Part shown: positions 42,656-52,112 of the stretch, in pieces
Position numbering within the stretch: the stretch's first letter is position 1
How the letters are laid out: each line of letters opens with the position of its first letter
Source of the DNA: Salinisphaeraceae bacterium UBA4764
GTDB lineage: Bacteria; Pseudomonadota; Gammaproteobacteria; Nevskiales; Salinisphaeraceae
Assembly: GCA_002403445.1 (NCBI GenBank)
Contig: DHHU01000048.1
Location: 72,897 to 126,038, forward strand
Reading direction: 5' to 3'
Length of the DNA: 53,142 nt
Notes under the pieces: generated by a model
The model's database searches: none
What the model was told of the DNA's origin: nothing
Seen by the model: the letters and a program-made list of their open reading frames with translations, nothing else
Translations under genes and position numbers: made by a program

Positions 42656-44025
42656 GCGACCACCTCCCGAACAGCAGTTGCAAAAGCGTCGCCACGTTCG
42701 GCATAGCCGGAAAACTGATCAAAACTGGCACAGCCGGGCGATAGCAGCACCGTATCGCCCGAGCGTGCTTGGTCAGCTGCCACGCCAACGGCTTCGGCCA
42801 GTGTTTCTCGCGCGACTATGGGCACATAATCATTCAGGGCGTTAGCGATTGTCGCGCCATCGGCGCCGTAAACGATGGCCAGGCGCGCTGTACGCCGTGC
42901 CAGGTCACCGATTGTCGAGAAATCGGCGCCCTTTGACTGGCCACCGACGAGCCAGATGATCGGCGGTTTCAGACTGTCCAACGAGGCTGCAGCGGCACCG
43001 AGATTGGTGCCCTTGGAGTCGTCGATCCAGGTCACACCGTCTTGTTCGGCAACGATCTGGGTTCGGTGCGGCAGTCCTTGGAACCGCGACATTCCGGCCA
43101 CAATCGCTGCGTCGCTGGCGCCCGCGGCGGCAGCCAGCGCCCAGACCGCGAGCGCATTCAAATGATTGTGACGACCCGGCACGCTAAGATAATCGACCGG
43201 AAGAGTTCGCGAGCTGTTCAGATGGGCCAGCGTGGCGCGGGTGCCGCGTTCGATCAGCCTGTAATCCACCGCCGGGCCCGTGCCGAACGTCAGCCGCGGG
43301 ACGTCACGCGGCGCGATCGCGCCAACTCTGGCATCCTCCGCATTCACCACGACCAACTCGGCGCCAGCAAATATTCCGGCCTTGGCCGCGGCGTAGCGCG
43401 CCATTGTTCTGTGCCGGTCGATATGGTCGGCGCTGATGTTCAAAACGGTGGCCACACGGGCATTCAGAACCGGCTCGGTTTCGAGCTGAAAACTCGACGC
43501 TTCAAGCACGTAGATATCGACATCCTCGGCCAGCGCGTCAAGTGCTGGCGGGCCGAAGTTACCGCAGGCCACGGCATTCATGCCGGCATGACGCAGCACA
43601 TCACGTGTCCAAGCAACGACCGTCGACTTGCCGTTTGAGCCGGTAACAGCAACTATCCGCGACTGGAAAGGCGACTTTCGAGAGCGGAGTGCACGGGCGA
43701 AAAGCATCAGATCGCCCACAACCCGAATGCCGGCATCGCGCAGTGACTTAACGAATGGCTCGTCAATGGCAACGCCCGGCGACAGAACGGCCTCGCTAAT
43801 CTCCTCCAGCGGCAACGGCGAGGTCAACTCACCGCACCGGCGGGGCACATCCCCTAACTCAAGCAGTTGGGTTAAGGCCGGCGGCTGCTGTCGACTGTCG
43901 GTCACGGCAAATGCCACGCCCGCGCGCGCCAAATGCCGGGCCACAGACAACCCGGTCGCACCCAAACCTATGATCAGGTGCGTCCCGCTTGCGAGTCCCC
44001 AGTTGTTCGTTACCGTGCTATTCAT
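42652..44025 (-). CDS. murD: UDP-N-acetylmuramoyl-L-alanine--D-glutamate ligase MurD
   Basis: A 457-residue Mur ligase that adds D-Glu. IIGLGATGLSVARHLARAG near 18-36 is the N-terminal Rossmann start, AVTGSNGKSTVVAW near 125-138 is the ATP loop, and DDSKGTNLGAA near 336-346 and LLSPGCASFDQFSGYAERG near 428-446 are MurD-specific. ATGA overlaps link it to mraY upstream and ftsW downstream. Confidence 0.96.
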   Translation of the reverse strand: MNSTVTNNWGLASGTHLIIGLGATGLSVARHLARAGVAFAVTDSRQQPPALTQLLELGDVPRRCGELTSPLPLEEISEAVLSPGVAIDEPFVKSLRDAGIRVVGDLMLFARALRSRKSPFQSRIVAVTGSNGKSTVVAWTRDVLRHAGMNAVACGNFGPPALDALAEDVDIYVLEASSFQLETEPVLNARVATVLNISADHIDRHRTMARYAAAKAGIFAGAELVVVNAEDARVGAIAPRDVPRLTFGTGPAVDYRLIERGTRATLAHLNSSRTLPVDYLSVPGRHNHLNALAVWALAAAAGASDAAIVAGMSRFQGLPHRTQIVAEQDGVTWIDDSKGTNLGAAAASLDSLKPPIIWLVGGQSKGADFSTIGDLARRTARLAIVYGADGATIANALNDYVPIVARETLAEAVGVAADQARSGDTVLLSPGCASFDQFSGYAERGDAFATAVREVVA

Positions 44026-45104
44026 CGGATTTTCAACGTCGCCAGTCCGACCAGGACCAGAATCAGCGTTACGATCCAGAATCGGACGATGATCTTGGGC
44101 TCGGCCCAGCCGAGCAGTTCAAAGTGATGGTGCAACGGGGCCATCTTGAACATGCGTTGTCCCGTGGCCTTGTACATGGCGACCTGCAACATAACCGAGA
44201 CGGTTTCGGCTACGAAGACGCCGCCCATAACCACCAGAATGAGCTCTTGGCGAACACAGACCGCGACAATGCCGATCGCTGCGCCCAGCGATAGAGCCCC
44301 CACGTCGCCCATGAATACCTGGGCGGGATAGGCGTTAAACCAGAGGAATCCCAGACCCGCGCCCCCCAGCGCGCTACAGAAAATTGCCAGCTCACCGGCT
44401 CCCGGAATAAAACCAAAGCCCAGATAGTGCGAGAACTCGTAATGCCCCGTAACGTACGCGAACACGCCTAGCCCCGCCGCCACCATCACGCAGGGCAAAG
44501 TCGCCAGACCATCCAAACCGTCAGTGAGATTCACGGCATTGCTGGCGCCGGCTACCACCAGATACGTCCAGACGATGTAGCCACCACCCAGTGGAATCGC
44601 GACGTTTTTCACCATCGGAATCAGCACACTGGTTTCGATCGGCTTGTCGGCACTCAGATAGAGCCAAAGCCCCGCGGCTACGCCCACCAGCGTTTGCGCG
44701 CCATATTTTCCAGCCGCGGTCAGGCCACGACTGTTGCCGGCCCTAAGTTTCTTGTAATCATCCACGAAACCGATCGCGCCGAACGCAAGCGTGACCAGCA
44801 GCGCCAGCCAAACCCAGCTGCTGGTCAGGTTGGCCCACAGAATGGTCGCCACAAAAACACTGACCAAGATCAATAAGCCGCCCATGGTCGGCGTTCCGGC
44901 CTTCGCCCAATGCGTGGCGGGGCCATCATCGCGGATGTTCTGACCGACTTGATAACGCGTGAGTTTGCGGATCAGCCAGGGGCCAAGTGCCAGCGAAAAC
45001 ACCAGCGAGGTCAGTGCGGCCAGAATCACCCTCAGGGTCACGAATTCAAAAACCCGAAAACCACTGGCCACTGGCTCAAGTGAATGGGCGAGCCAAGTCA
45101 GCAT
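44022..45104 (-). CDS. mraY: Phospho-MurNAc-pentapeptide transferase MraY
   Basis: A 360-residue inner membrane enzyme with about ten transmembrane helices. It makes lipid I from UDP-MurNAc-pentapeptide and undecaprenyl phosphate. GTPTMGGLLIL near 69-79, FVDDYKKL with catalytic aspartates near 112-119, NLTDGLDGLA near 191-200, and PLHHHFELLGW near 330-340 (the HHH motif) are all present. It overlaps murF by 7 bases and murD by 4. Confidence 0.97.
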   Translation of the reverse strand: MLTWLAHSLEPVASGFRVFEFVTLRVILAALTSLVFSLALGPWLIRKLTRYQVGQNIRDDGPATHWAKAGTPTMGGLLILVSVFVATILWANLTSSWVWLALLVTLAFGAIGFVDDYKKLRAGNSRGLTAAGKYGAQTLVGVAAGLWLYLSADKPIETSVLIPMVKNVAIPLGGGYIVWTYLVVAGASNAVNLTDGLDGLATLPCVMVAAGLGVFAYVTGHYEFSHYLGFGFIPGAGELAIFCSALGGAGLGFLWFNAYPAQVFMGDVGALSLGAAIGIVAVCVRQELILVVMGGVFVAETVSVMLQVAMYKATGQRMFKMAPLHHHFELLGWAEPKIIVRFWIVTLILVLVGLATLKIR

Positions 45105-46498
45105 GTCGACGCTCCCCCTATCGCTGCCGGCCCGACGGCGGCCACGACGCGTTCCATGCCCGCGCTCCGAGAACCTTTAATCAACACCGTGGGTGGACGG
45201 GACATCGACTCCAGGGAAGTGATCAGTGCCGCCGTGAGTGCTTCAATCTGCGCGTAGTGCGCGCTTTCCCCGGCAAACGCACTCCCCGCATAGCGGCTCA
45301 ACTCGCCAACGGTCCAGAGCCGCTCTACCCCGGCGCGCGAGGCTGTTTTACCTGCCTCGGCGTGGTGCCTTGCGCTTTCGGCGCCCAGCTCGGCCATGTC
45401 GCCCAATACGAGCCATCGCGGTGGCGGGCGTTTTGCCAACCAAGCCAGGGCACCGGTCAGGGACTCAGGATTGGCGTTATAGCTGTCGTCGACAATGACG
45501 GCCCCGCCGACGCCAGCCCCGAGGCATTCCAAGCGCCCCGCAACACACTCGACATGGGCCAGACCGGCAGCAATCTGATGGGGCAAAAGTCCAAGCGCAT
45601 GCGCCACGCCGGCGGTGGCCAATGCATTTAGGACATTGTGCCGCCCACACAACGGCAGCTGTACGCTGGCAGTACCGGCCGGTGTTACCAACTCGAAGGT
45701 CGTCGTCTGGGCGTCTGCCCCGGCGACTATCCGCCGTGCCGTAATATCGGCCGTGGCGGTGTCGAGCCCAAACGTCACGCCATGACGCCCGCCAGCCTGA
45801 TCCCGCCAGAGCGAAACGTAGGTATCGTCGGCGTTGATGACCGCGACGCCCTCCGGTGCCAGAGTTTCGTAGATCGCGCCTTTGGTTTCGGCAACCGCGG
45901 CGACGCTTCCGAAACGTTCCAGATGGGCGCGCCCGGCGTTCGTCACTACGGCAACATCCGGTTCGACAATCCGGCCAAGCTCGGCGATATCACCCGGGCC
46001 GCCGGCAGCCATCTCGATGACCGCACTGGCCCGGTCAACCGGGTCAATCAGTCCAGCCAATCCCGCCAGGGTGATCGGCACGCCCAGCTCGTTGTTCAAA
46101 TTGCCGCGCGTGGCATGGACCGGACCCAATTCGGCCATCACGGCCGCCAACATTTGCTTGACCGTGGTCTTGCCGTTACTGCCGGTGACACCAATGACCG
46201 GTCCAACAAACTGCCGACGGACAAACACCCCGGCCGACCGTAGCGCGGCCGCCGGGTCGTCCACGATCAATTGCGGGGCGGGAATTGGCTGTTCCGAGGA
46301 CACCACCACGCCTGCGGCCCCAGCTGCAATTGCGTCAGTAACAAACCGATGGCCATCAGTCTGTATTCCGGGCAAGGCAAAGAACAGCGCGTTGGGGGCC
46401 ACATCACGACTGTCGATCGTCGCCGCCCGAAACTCGCCGTCGGCGCCAATATGTCGCGCGCCAATAGCCCGGGCCAGTTCGCTGAGCGAGCGGTTCAT
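45098..46498 (-). CDS. murF: UDP-MurNAc-tripeptide--D-Ala-D-Ala ligase MurF
   Basis: A 466-residue Mur ligase that adds the D-Ala-D-Ala dipeptide. GVTGSNGKTTVKQMLAAVM near 103-121 is the ATP loop, NLNNELGVP near 136-144 is MurF-typical, DDSYNANPESL near 336-346 is a conserved MurF stretch, and LGDMAELG near 366-373 completes the set. The ligase for D-Ala-D-Ala (ddl) is not in this cluster. Overlaps with murE (ATGA) and mraY (7 bases). Confidence 0.96.
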   Translation of the reverse strand: MNRSLSELARAIGARHIGADGEFRAATIDSRDVAPNALFFALPGIQTDGHRFVTDAIAAGAAGVVVSSEQPIPAPQLIVDDPAAALRSAGVFVRRQFVGPVIGVTGSNGKTTVKQMLAAVMAELGPVHATRGNLNNELGVPITLAGLAGLIDPVDRASAVIEMAAGGPGDIAELGRIVEPDVAVVTNAGRAHLERFGSVAAVAETKGAIYETLAPEGVAVINADDTYVSLWRDQAGGRHGVTFGLDTATADITARRIVAGADAQTTTFELVTPAGTASVQLPLCGRHNVLNALATAGVAHALGLLPHQIAAGLAHVECVAGRLECLGAGVGGAVIVDDSYNANPESLTGALAWLAKRPPPRWLVLGDMAELGAESARHHAEAGKTASRAGVERLWTVGELSRYAGSAFAGESAHYAQIEALTAALITSLESMSRPPTVLIKGSRSAGMERVVAAVGPAAIGGASTC

Positions 46499-48012
46499 AC
46501 CGCCTCCAGTGCCCGACGGGCTACGTCGCGATCGTCAAAGGGCCAGAACTCGCTGCCGATCTGCTGCGTGGTTTCATGACCCTTGCCCGCAATAAAAACG
46601 ATGTCTTCCGAGCGCGCCGCCTGGATTCCCGCGGCGATGGCCGCAGCACGGTCGTGGATAATCTGAAAACTTGTGGATGGCAAACCGGACACGATCTGTT
46701 TCACGATGGCCTCGGGTGACTCGTGGCGCGGGTTGTCGTCGGTGACAATCACGACATCGCCATAGGTAGCGGCCGCGCGCCCCATCGCCGCGCGTTTCCC
46801 GGAATCGCGCTCACCGCCGCAGCCAAAAACCAAGATCAACCGGCCGCGACAGTGCTCGTCCAAGGCTATTAAGGCCTGCGTCAAGGAGCCGGCGTTATGC
46901 GCGTAATCCACAACTACTGTGGGCTGGCCAACCGTGGTGTCGATGCGTTCCATCCGACCCGGTGCACCACCAATGGCCGCCAATGCCTCACGGATCGCAG
47001 CCAACCCTAGCCCCCGGTGCAGCAGAACAGCCACCACGGCCGCCACGTTGGCGGCATTGAAAAAACCCAACAACCGGGTGGCTATTTCCACCTCGCCGAG
47101 GTGGGTCGATAACGTGATCGACAATCCATTCTGGCCCGGCGTGAGGCGCGTGATATGTACGTACCTCTCCAAGCGTTTCAAGGCGGGATCGACACCGAAG
47201 CCGGTCACTGACAAACGCTCCGACAATTCTGGCAACCAGCGGTGACCGATCGCGTCGTCGGCATTGATGACTGCTGCACTGAGCTTTGGATGGTCGAACA
47301 AGCGCCGCTTGGCCGCGACATAAGTTGCGTGGTCACCGTGATAATCGAGATGATCACGACCAATACCGGTCAGAACGCCAACATCGAACACAACCGAGTC
47401 GGATCGGTGCTGAGCCAACGCGTGTGACGAGACTTCGATAGCGACACCAGCCGCACCAGTATCCCGCAAACGCGCACATTCGCGTTGCAGGGTCGCACTG
47501 TCCGGCGTGGTATGGCGCAGATGGCCAAGGCCGGCCATCGTCGGTCCCACGCGACCGGCGCCGAGCGTTCCGATATATCCGCAGTCGCTGCCGGCGCGCG
47601 ACAACGCCGTCGCCAGCAGCCAAGCGCAGGTGGTTTTGCCATCGGTGCCGGTGATGCCGGTTGTAAACAGGGTTTCACTTGGACGGTTATAGACCCGTGC
47701 CGCGATTTCGCCGGCCTGGGCCGCCAGGTTGGCGATGTGTCGAACAGGCAATGTCGCAGTCACCGATGGCCCGACGTCTCGTTCGGACCTATCCAGCACG
47801 ATTGCGGCAGCTCCACGATCGGCGGCATCGTCGACGTAATTCAGCCCGTTGGCTTTTTGGCCCGCCAACGCCATGAACAAATGCCCCGGCTCAACGTCGC
47901 GACTGTCCAGTGCCGCCCCGCTCAAGCGCACGGATTCGGCCTCGGGATCATCCAGTACCCCCAGCGCGTCGGCCAGCGTGAGTGTCCTTTTTGACGTAGC
48001 TGACATGACCAT
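46495..48012 (-). CDS. murE: UDP-MurNAc-L-Ala-D-Glu--meso-DAP ligase MurE
   Basis: A 505-residue Mur ligase that adds the third residue of the stem peptide. GITGTDGKTTCAWLLATAL near 119-137 is the ATP loop, with the unusual TDGKT in place of TNGKT. VTDDNPRHESP near 415-425 contains the DNPR motif that selects meso-diaminopimelate, as in other Gram-negative bacteria. GKGHETTQ follows. The gene begins directly after the ftsI stop; a second ATG two codons in is possible. Confidence 0.96.
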   Translation of the reverse strand: MVMSATSKRTLTLADALGVLDDPEAESVRLSGAALDSRDVEPGHLFMALAGQKANGLNYVDDAADRGAAAIVLDRSERDVGPSVTATLPVRHIANLAAQAGEIAARVYNRPSETLFTTGITGTDGKTTCAWLLATALSRAGSDCGYIGTLGAGRVGPTMAGLGHLRHTTPDSATLQRECARLRDTGAAGVAIEVSSHALAQHRSDSVVFDVGVLTGIGRDHLDYHGDHATYVAAKRRLFDHPKLSAAVINADDAIGHRWLPELSERLSVTGFGVDPALKRLERYVHITRLTPGQNGLSITLSTHLGEVEIATRLLGFFNAANVAAVVAVLLHRGLGLAAIREALAAIGGAPGRMERIDTTVGQPTVVVDYAHNAGSLTQALIALDEHCRGRLILVFGCGGERDSGKRAAMGRAAATYGDVVIVTDDNPRHESPEAIVKQIVSGLPSTSFQIIHDRAAAIAAGIQAARSEDIVFIAGKGHETTQQIGSEFWPFDDRDVARRALEAV

Positions 48013-49749
48013 TCAGCCCGAGACCTCGACGGTCTTTCTGCCACTTGCGGCCAATTTCACTGGCGACGGCGGCACTCCCATGATGTGCAGCGCTTCCCGC
48101 ATGACCCGCTTGAAAACAGGGGCCGCAACGGTGCCGCCGAAATACGAACCGCGGGTCGGATTGTTTACCATCACCAGTGTGACCAGCGCCGGGTTGGCCG
48201 CTGGGGCCATCCCCACAAAAATGGCTCGGTGGGCCTTTTTGGTGTGTTTGCCGTTTCTTACCAGGCGCGCGGTGCCGGTCTTGCCCGCCACTGCATAGTG
48301 CGCCAGCTGGGCCCGAACGGCGGTGCCGCCGGGTTGCACTACTCCTTTTAGCAAACGGCGCATGGTCATGGCGGTCTGACGGCTAATAACACGATGCGCG
48401 GGCGCTCGTGTTCGACCACCTTGGCCTTCAATCAATTTGAGCGATGGCAGTATGCCGTTGTTGGCGATCGCAGCGTAAGCACGGGCCAACTGCAACGGCG
48501 TTACTCCGACACCATAACCGTAAGAAGCGGTGGCAGTATCGGTGCGGTTCCATTTCGTGAACGGCCGTAGCGTCCCGGCGCGTTGACCGGGGAAATTGAT
48601 ATCGGTTGTCTGACCCAGACCGAATTGACGATAGTCCTGCCAAACCCGCTTGGCGCCCATTGTCAGCCCCACGTGAGCAGCCCCGATATTGCTGGATTTC
48701 TTGAGAATACGGGCCAAGCCTTCGGTGCCGTAATTTTCGTCATCGCGGATGGTCAGATGACTGTTCAAACGCCAGTACCCGTGCGTGTGAATACGCTTGG
48801 ACAGCGACCAGAGGTTATGTTGCAGCGCCCCGGATATCAGAATCGGCTTGATCGACGAGCCTGGCTCCATGACTTCGGTCGCAGGTCGCATATGAAGCGC
48901 GGCTGGCGCTATCGATGACCGATTGTTGGGATTAAAACTGGGTACCGAAGCCAAAGCCAAAAGATGGCCGTTTTGAGGGTTGAGCACCACCAGTGCCCCG
49001 CTGGTTGCCTGATGTTTCGCCACCGCTTGTTTCAACGCCTGATAGCCAATGGTTTGCAGGCGCTCATCTAGTGTCAGTTTGACGCTATGGCCCGACTGGG
49101 GCGACGTGAGATATCCCAGCTCGTCAACCACCTGGCCGGGTCGATTAGTGATGACGTGGCGTTTACCCGGCTTGCCGGCTAGCGTCTGATTGGCCGAAAG
49201 TTCGATACCCGACACCCCCTTGCCGTCTATATCGGTCAGGCCCACCAGTTGGGCAGCCGCCGGGCCGGCCGGATAGAAGCGCTTATAGGCGCGTTTGAAA
49301 AACACTCCGGGCGCTTTGAGCTTACGAATCCGGCTGGCTTTGAACGGCGATAATTGGCGTTTCAGGTAATAGAACTGACTGTCCTGATGCGCCTTCAACC
49401 GTTTTTTGAGATCACTGCGGGACGTTTTGAGGCGCTTAGCTAATTGGGTCAGAGTGGTTGGTTTGGCCTTGAGCAGCGCGGAGGGCACGGCCCAGACCGT
49501 CTGGGTTGGTGCTGATAGTGCCAACGGGCGGCCGTTGCGGTCGACGATCGCACCACGGTTGGCGGGCACCGAGATAGTGTGCATGTATTGGCTTTGGGCG
49601 CGCTTGGTGAGCACACCGTGATCCAGAATCTGCAGAAAAAAAGCACGCCCGGCCAGCCCGCCAGCAGCCGCGACAAAAAGCAGAAACACCGCCGCTGTGC
49701 GCCAACGCCCCGGAGCGGGAAGCCCAGTTGTGTTACGAGGCTGATTCAT
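48013..49749 (-). CDS. ftsI: Septal transpeptidase FtsI (PBP3)
   Basis: A 578-residue class B penicillin-binding protein that crosslinks septal peptidoglycan. A short cytoplasmic part and one transmembrane anchor (AAVFLLFVAAAGGLAGRAFF) lead into the pedestal domain (NRGAIVDRNGRPLA). The transpeptidase motifs are GSSIKP (SxxK), SSN in KSSNIGAAHVG, and AGKTGTA (KTG). The ATG at 49749 overlaps the ftsL stop (ATGA); longer upstream readings run through ftsL and rsmH in another frame and are not real. The pedestal region is strikingly rich in Lys compared with its neighbours. Confidence 0.96.
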   Translation of the reverse strand: MNQPRNTTGLPAPGRWRTAAVFLLFVAAAGGLAGRAFFLQILDHGVLTKRAQSQYMHTISVPANRGAIVDRNGRPLALSAPTQTVWAVPSALLKAKPTTLTQLAKRLKTSRSDLKKRLKAHQDSQFYYLKRQLSPFKASRIRKLKAPGVFFKRAYKRFYPAGPAAAQLVGLTDIDGKGVSGIELSANQTLAGKPGKRHVITNRPGQVVDELGYLTSPQSGHSVKLTLDERLQTIGYQALKQAVAKHQATSGALVVLNPQNGHLLALASVPSFNPNNRSSIAPAALHMRPATEVMEPGSSIKPILISGALQHNLWSLSKRIHTHGYWRLNSHLTIRDDENYGTEGLARILKKSSNIGAAHVGLTMGAKRVWQDYRQFGLGQTTDINFPGQRAGTLRPFTKWNRTDTATASYGYGVGVTPLQLARAYAAIANNGILPSLKLIEGQGGRTRAPAHRVISRQTAMTMRRLLKGVVQPGGTAVRAQLAHYAVAGKTGTARLVRNGKHTKKAHRAIFVGMAPAANPALVTLVMVNNPTRGSYFGGTVAAPVFKRVMREALHIMGVPPSPVKLAASGRKTVEVSG

Positions 49750-50015
49750 GACCCACTCCGCAACACTTGATAATGCTTTGGTGGCTGCATATGCAGCGAG
49801 TGGCGAGCAATACGCCGAACACGCTCCACGTTGGCCCAGGTGCTTTGCTCCAACTCCAGCTGCACGTGACGTGCAGTCAACTGACCGTGGCGAGTACGCG
49901 CTTGATGGAGCTTGGTGAACAGTTGACGCGTGTGTTGCTTGGCCGCAACAACCCCCACACCGCTGGCACCGATGGCTACCACCAGCACCGCACTTAGCCA
50001 CGTTTGCCGGCTCAT
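49746..50015 (-). CDS. ftsL: Cell division protein FtsL
   Basis: An 89-residue bitopic membrane protein of the divisome that pairs with FtsB. One transmembrane helix (LSAVLVVAIGASGVGVVAA, about 6-24) is followed by a periplasmic coiled coil with heptads, such as LHQARTRHGQLTARHVQLELE. Its size and its place between rsmH and ftsI are diagnostic, since FtsL sequences are poorly conserved. ATGA overlaps on both sides. Confidence 0.9.
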   Translation of the reverse strand: MSRQTWLSAVLVVAIGASGVGVVAAKQHTRQLFTKLHQARTRHGQLTARHVQLELEQSTWANVERVRRIARHSLHMQPPKHYQVLRSGS

Positions 50016-51022
50016 GGCGTAATTACCGGATATTCAGTGCGCCGGGCAATACGCATGATGGCGCTGCGCGCTCGTGAATTGGCCGCAATTTCCGTGTCGT
50101 CGGGTTTGATCGGCTTGCCCAGCAATTCGAGCGAGGGTGGCACCTCATCGGCCATCGGTAACGGCGCCTGTCGTGGCTTGGCTTGATCGCGCAAAGCGCG
50201 TTTTACGAGCCGATCCTCTTGCGACTGGAAACTGATCACGACCAGGCGCCCGCCCGGTAACAAGGCTCGAATGGCTGCATCCAAGCCAGTTTTTAGCGCG
50301 CCGAGCTCATCGTTGATTTGTACACGCAGGGCGTTAAACGTCTTGGTCGCCGGGTGGGTGGAACGCCCGCGGGCAACGCGCGCTGGCACCGCCTCGGCCA
50401 CTACGTTTGCCAGATCGCCGCTGTCACGAAGGCGGCCGGCATTGCGCGCAGCGATGATTGCCCGAGCTATACGGTCGGCCTGGGATTCATCCCCGTAGCG
50501 ACGGATCACCCGAGCCAGCGTAGCTATGTCCACGCGAGCCAGCCATTCCGCCAACGGCTGGCCTACCCCTGGATTCATACGCATATCCAGTGGGCCAGGA
50601 TAGCGCAGCGAAAAGCCACGCTCGGCCGATGTCAACTGCGGTGACGACACGCCCAAGTCAAACAGGACACCGTTGACGCCGCAGCCCAATCCAAGACGGC
50701 CCAATACGGCATCAAGGTCGGCGAAATTAGCAGGCTCAAAGACAAGCCGAGGGTCGTCCTGGACATGCTGGGCCGCTACGGCAGCCGCATCAGGATCCTG
50801 ATCGAGTGCTATGACGCGGGCGTCTGCTGGCAGGCTGTCGAGCAGGGCATGTGCATGCCCGCCCCGCCCGTAAGTGGCATCCACGAAAAGCCCACCGCGC
50901 TCAGGCGCCAGCGCACTGATTGCCGCCGTCGCCATGACTGGTACATGGCCCTTGTTGTAGCGCGTGGCGCGCTCACCTGAAGATGGATCGGTCATGACAT
51001 CAACTGCATCGGCGGCTGTCAT
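50012..51022 (-). CDS. rsmH: 16S rRNA (cytosine1402-N4)-methyltransferase RsmH
   Basis: A 336-residue SAM-dependent enzyme that N4-methylates C1402 in the 16S rRNA decoding centre. The SAM loop is DATYGRGGHAHALL near 48-61. LFDLGVSSPQL near 121-131, MRMNPGVGQPLAEWL near 151-165, and FQSQEDRLVKRAL near 270-282 are family blocks. RsmI, encoded upstream, 2'-O-methylates the same nucleotide, so the window encodes both modifiers of C1402. The first ATG overlaps the mraZ stop; an ATG nine codons in is an alternative. Confidence 0.96.
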   Translation of the reverse strand: MTAADAVDVMTDPSSGERATRYNKGHVPVMATAAISALAPERGGLFVDATYGRGGHAHALLDSLPADARVIALDQDPDAAAVAAQHVQDDPRLVFEPANFADLDAVLGRLGLGCGVNGVLFDLGVSSPQLTSAERGFSLRYPGPLDMRMNPGVGQPLAEWLARVDIATLARVIRRYGDESQADRIARAIIAARNAGRLRDSGDLANVVAEAVPARVARGRSTHPATKTFNALRVQINDELGALKTGLDAAIRALLPGGRLVVISFQSQEDRLVKRALRDQAKPRQAPLPMADEVPPSLELLGKPIKPDDTEIAANSRARSAIMRIARRTEYPVITP

Positions 51023-51480
51023 AGGCTGATGTCCATTAGGACGTCAGGCAGATCTCCGGCATCGGCCTCGGCCGCCAGTTGCTCGGCAGTGGACTGGTTG
51101 CGGGCTTCAAATTGCTCGGCATCCCAAAGTTCAAACAGATTGCCGATTCCAGATAACACCGCTTGACTCGAGAGTCCGGCAGATTCGCGCAGATTGCTGG
51201 GCAGAAGGACGCGGCCTTGGCGGTCCATGTCCACGTCGCGCGCATTGCCGATAAAAAAACGTTGAATATTGCGGACCTTCGGATCAAGGCTGCCGCGGTC
51301 CAGGAGTTTCTGCTCGAACGATTCAAACTCACGCGCGGGATACACCAGCAGACAGCCATCCCAATGACGCGTGATGACCAAACGCCCCCCGCAACCGTCG
51401 ATCAACGGTTGTCGATAAGCAGCCGGAACGGCAAACCGGCCCTTCGTATCGATCGTGACTGGATGCGAGCCTTTGAACAT
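51019..51480 (-). CDS. mraZ: Transcriptional regulator MraZ
   Basis: A 153-residue AbrB-like DNA-binding protein that represses the dcw operon. Two SpoVT-AbrB repeats are seen: FKGSHPVTIDTKGRFAVPAA near 2-21, and DVDMDRQGRVLLPSNLRE near 78-95. MraZ binds direct repeats of TGGGN, and four such repeats sit directly in front of this gene, so autoregulation is expected. The ribosome binding site AGGGA overlaps the last repeat. It is the first gene of the dcw run. Confidence 0.96.
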   Translation of the reverse strand: MFKGSHPVTIDTKGRFAVPAAYRQPLIDGCGGRLVITRHWDGCLLVYPAREFESFEQKLLDRGSLDPKVRNIQRFFIGNARDVDMDRQGRVLLPSNLRESAGLSSQAVLSGIGNLFELWDAEQFEARNQSTAEQLAAEADAGDLPDVLMDISL

Positions 51481-51489
51481 TGAGGAACG

Positions 51490-51524
51490 TCCCTTTTTGC
51501 CCCACTTTATCCCACAATATCCCC
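51490..51524 (-). promoter_or_regulatory. MraZ operator: four TGGGN-type repeats at 10-base spacing
   Basis: Read on the minus strand, GGGGA (51524-51520), TGGGA (51514-51510), TGGGG (51504-51500) and AGGGA (51494-51490) repeat with exact 10-base periodicity. The two middle copies match the TGGGN consensus perfectly and the outer two differ at the first base. The set lies between the inferred transcription start and the mraZ ATG at 51480. The last copy doubles as the Shine-Dalgarno region. Confidence 0.88.
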
Positions 51525-51533
51525 TTCAACGCC

Positions 51534-51562
51534 ACTATGGGCTGCCCTATTGAGGCTGTCAA
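51534..51562 (-). promoter_or_regulatory. dcw (mraZ) promoter
   Basis: A perfect -35 TTGACA (51562-51557) and a -10 CATAGT (51539-51534, 4 of 6 matches) are separated by 17 bases. Transcription should start near 51527, immediately upstream of the MraZ operator repeats, so repressor bound there would block the start of elongation. Confidence 0.75.
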
Positions 51563-51719
51563 CACGATTTTCGGTAGGCTTTTGCCGGGGCTGGGCCAAG
51601 GAAGCGGGACTATGCGCTCGTGCCAGGTGGGGGGATTGTTTCGACGGCGAACACAGCGACCCGATCCGCACGCCGAGGACAGAGGAACCGCAAGAGTCGA
51701 AACCCAAACAGCAAGGGGC

Positions 51720-52066
<347 letters not shown>

Positions 52067-52112
52067 CCACGATTAAATTAACATTACGATCAATGCGACG
52101 CTTTTAATGGCC

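Noticed and set aside
49750..50001. An 84-residue N-terminal extension of FtsI
   Set aside because: It would overlap ftsL and lacks FtsI-like sequence; the ATG at 49749 in the ATGA overlap is the natural start.
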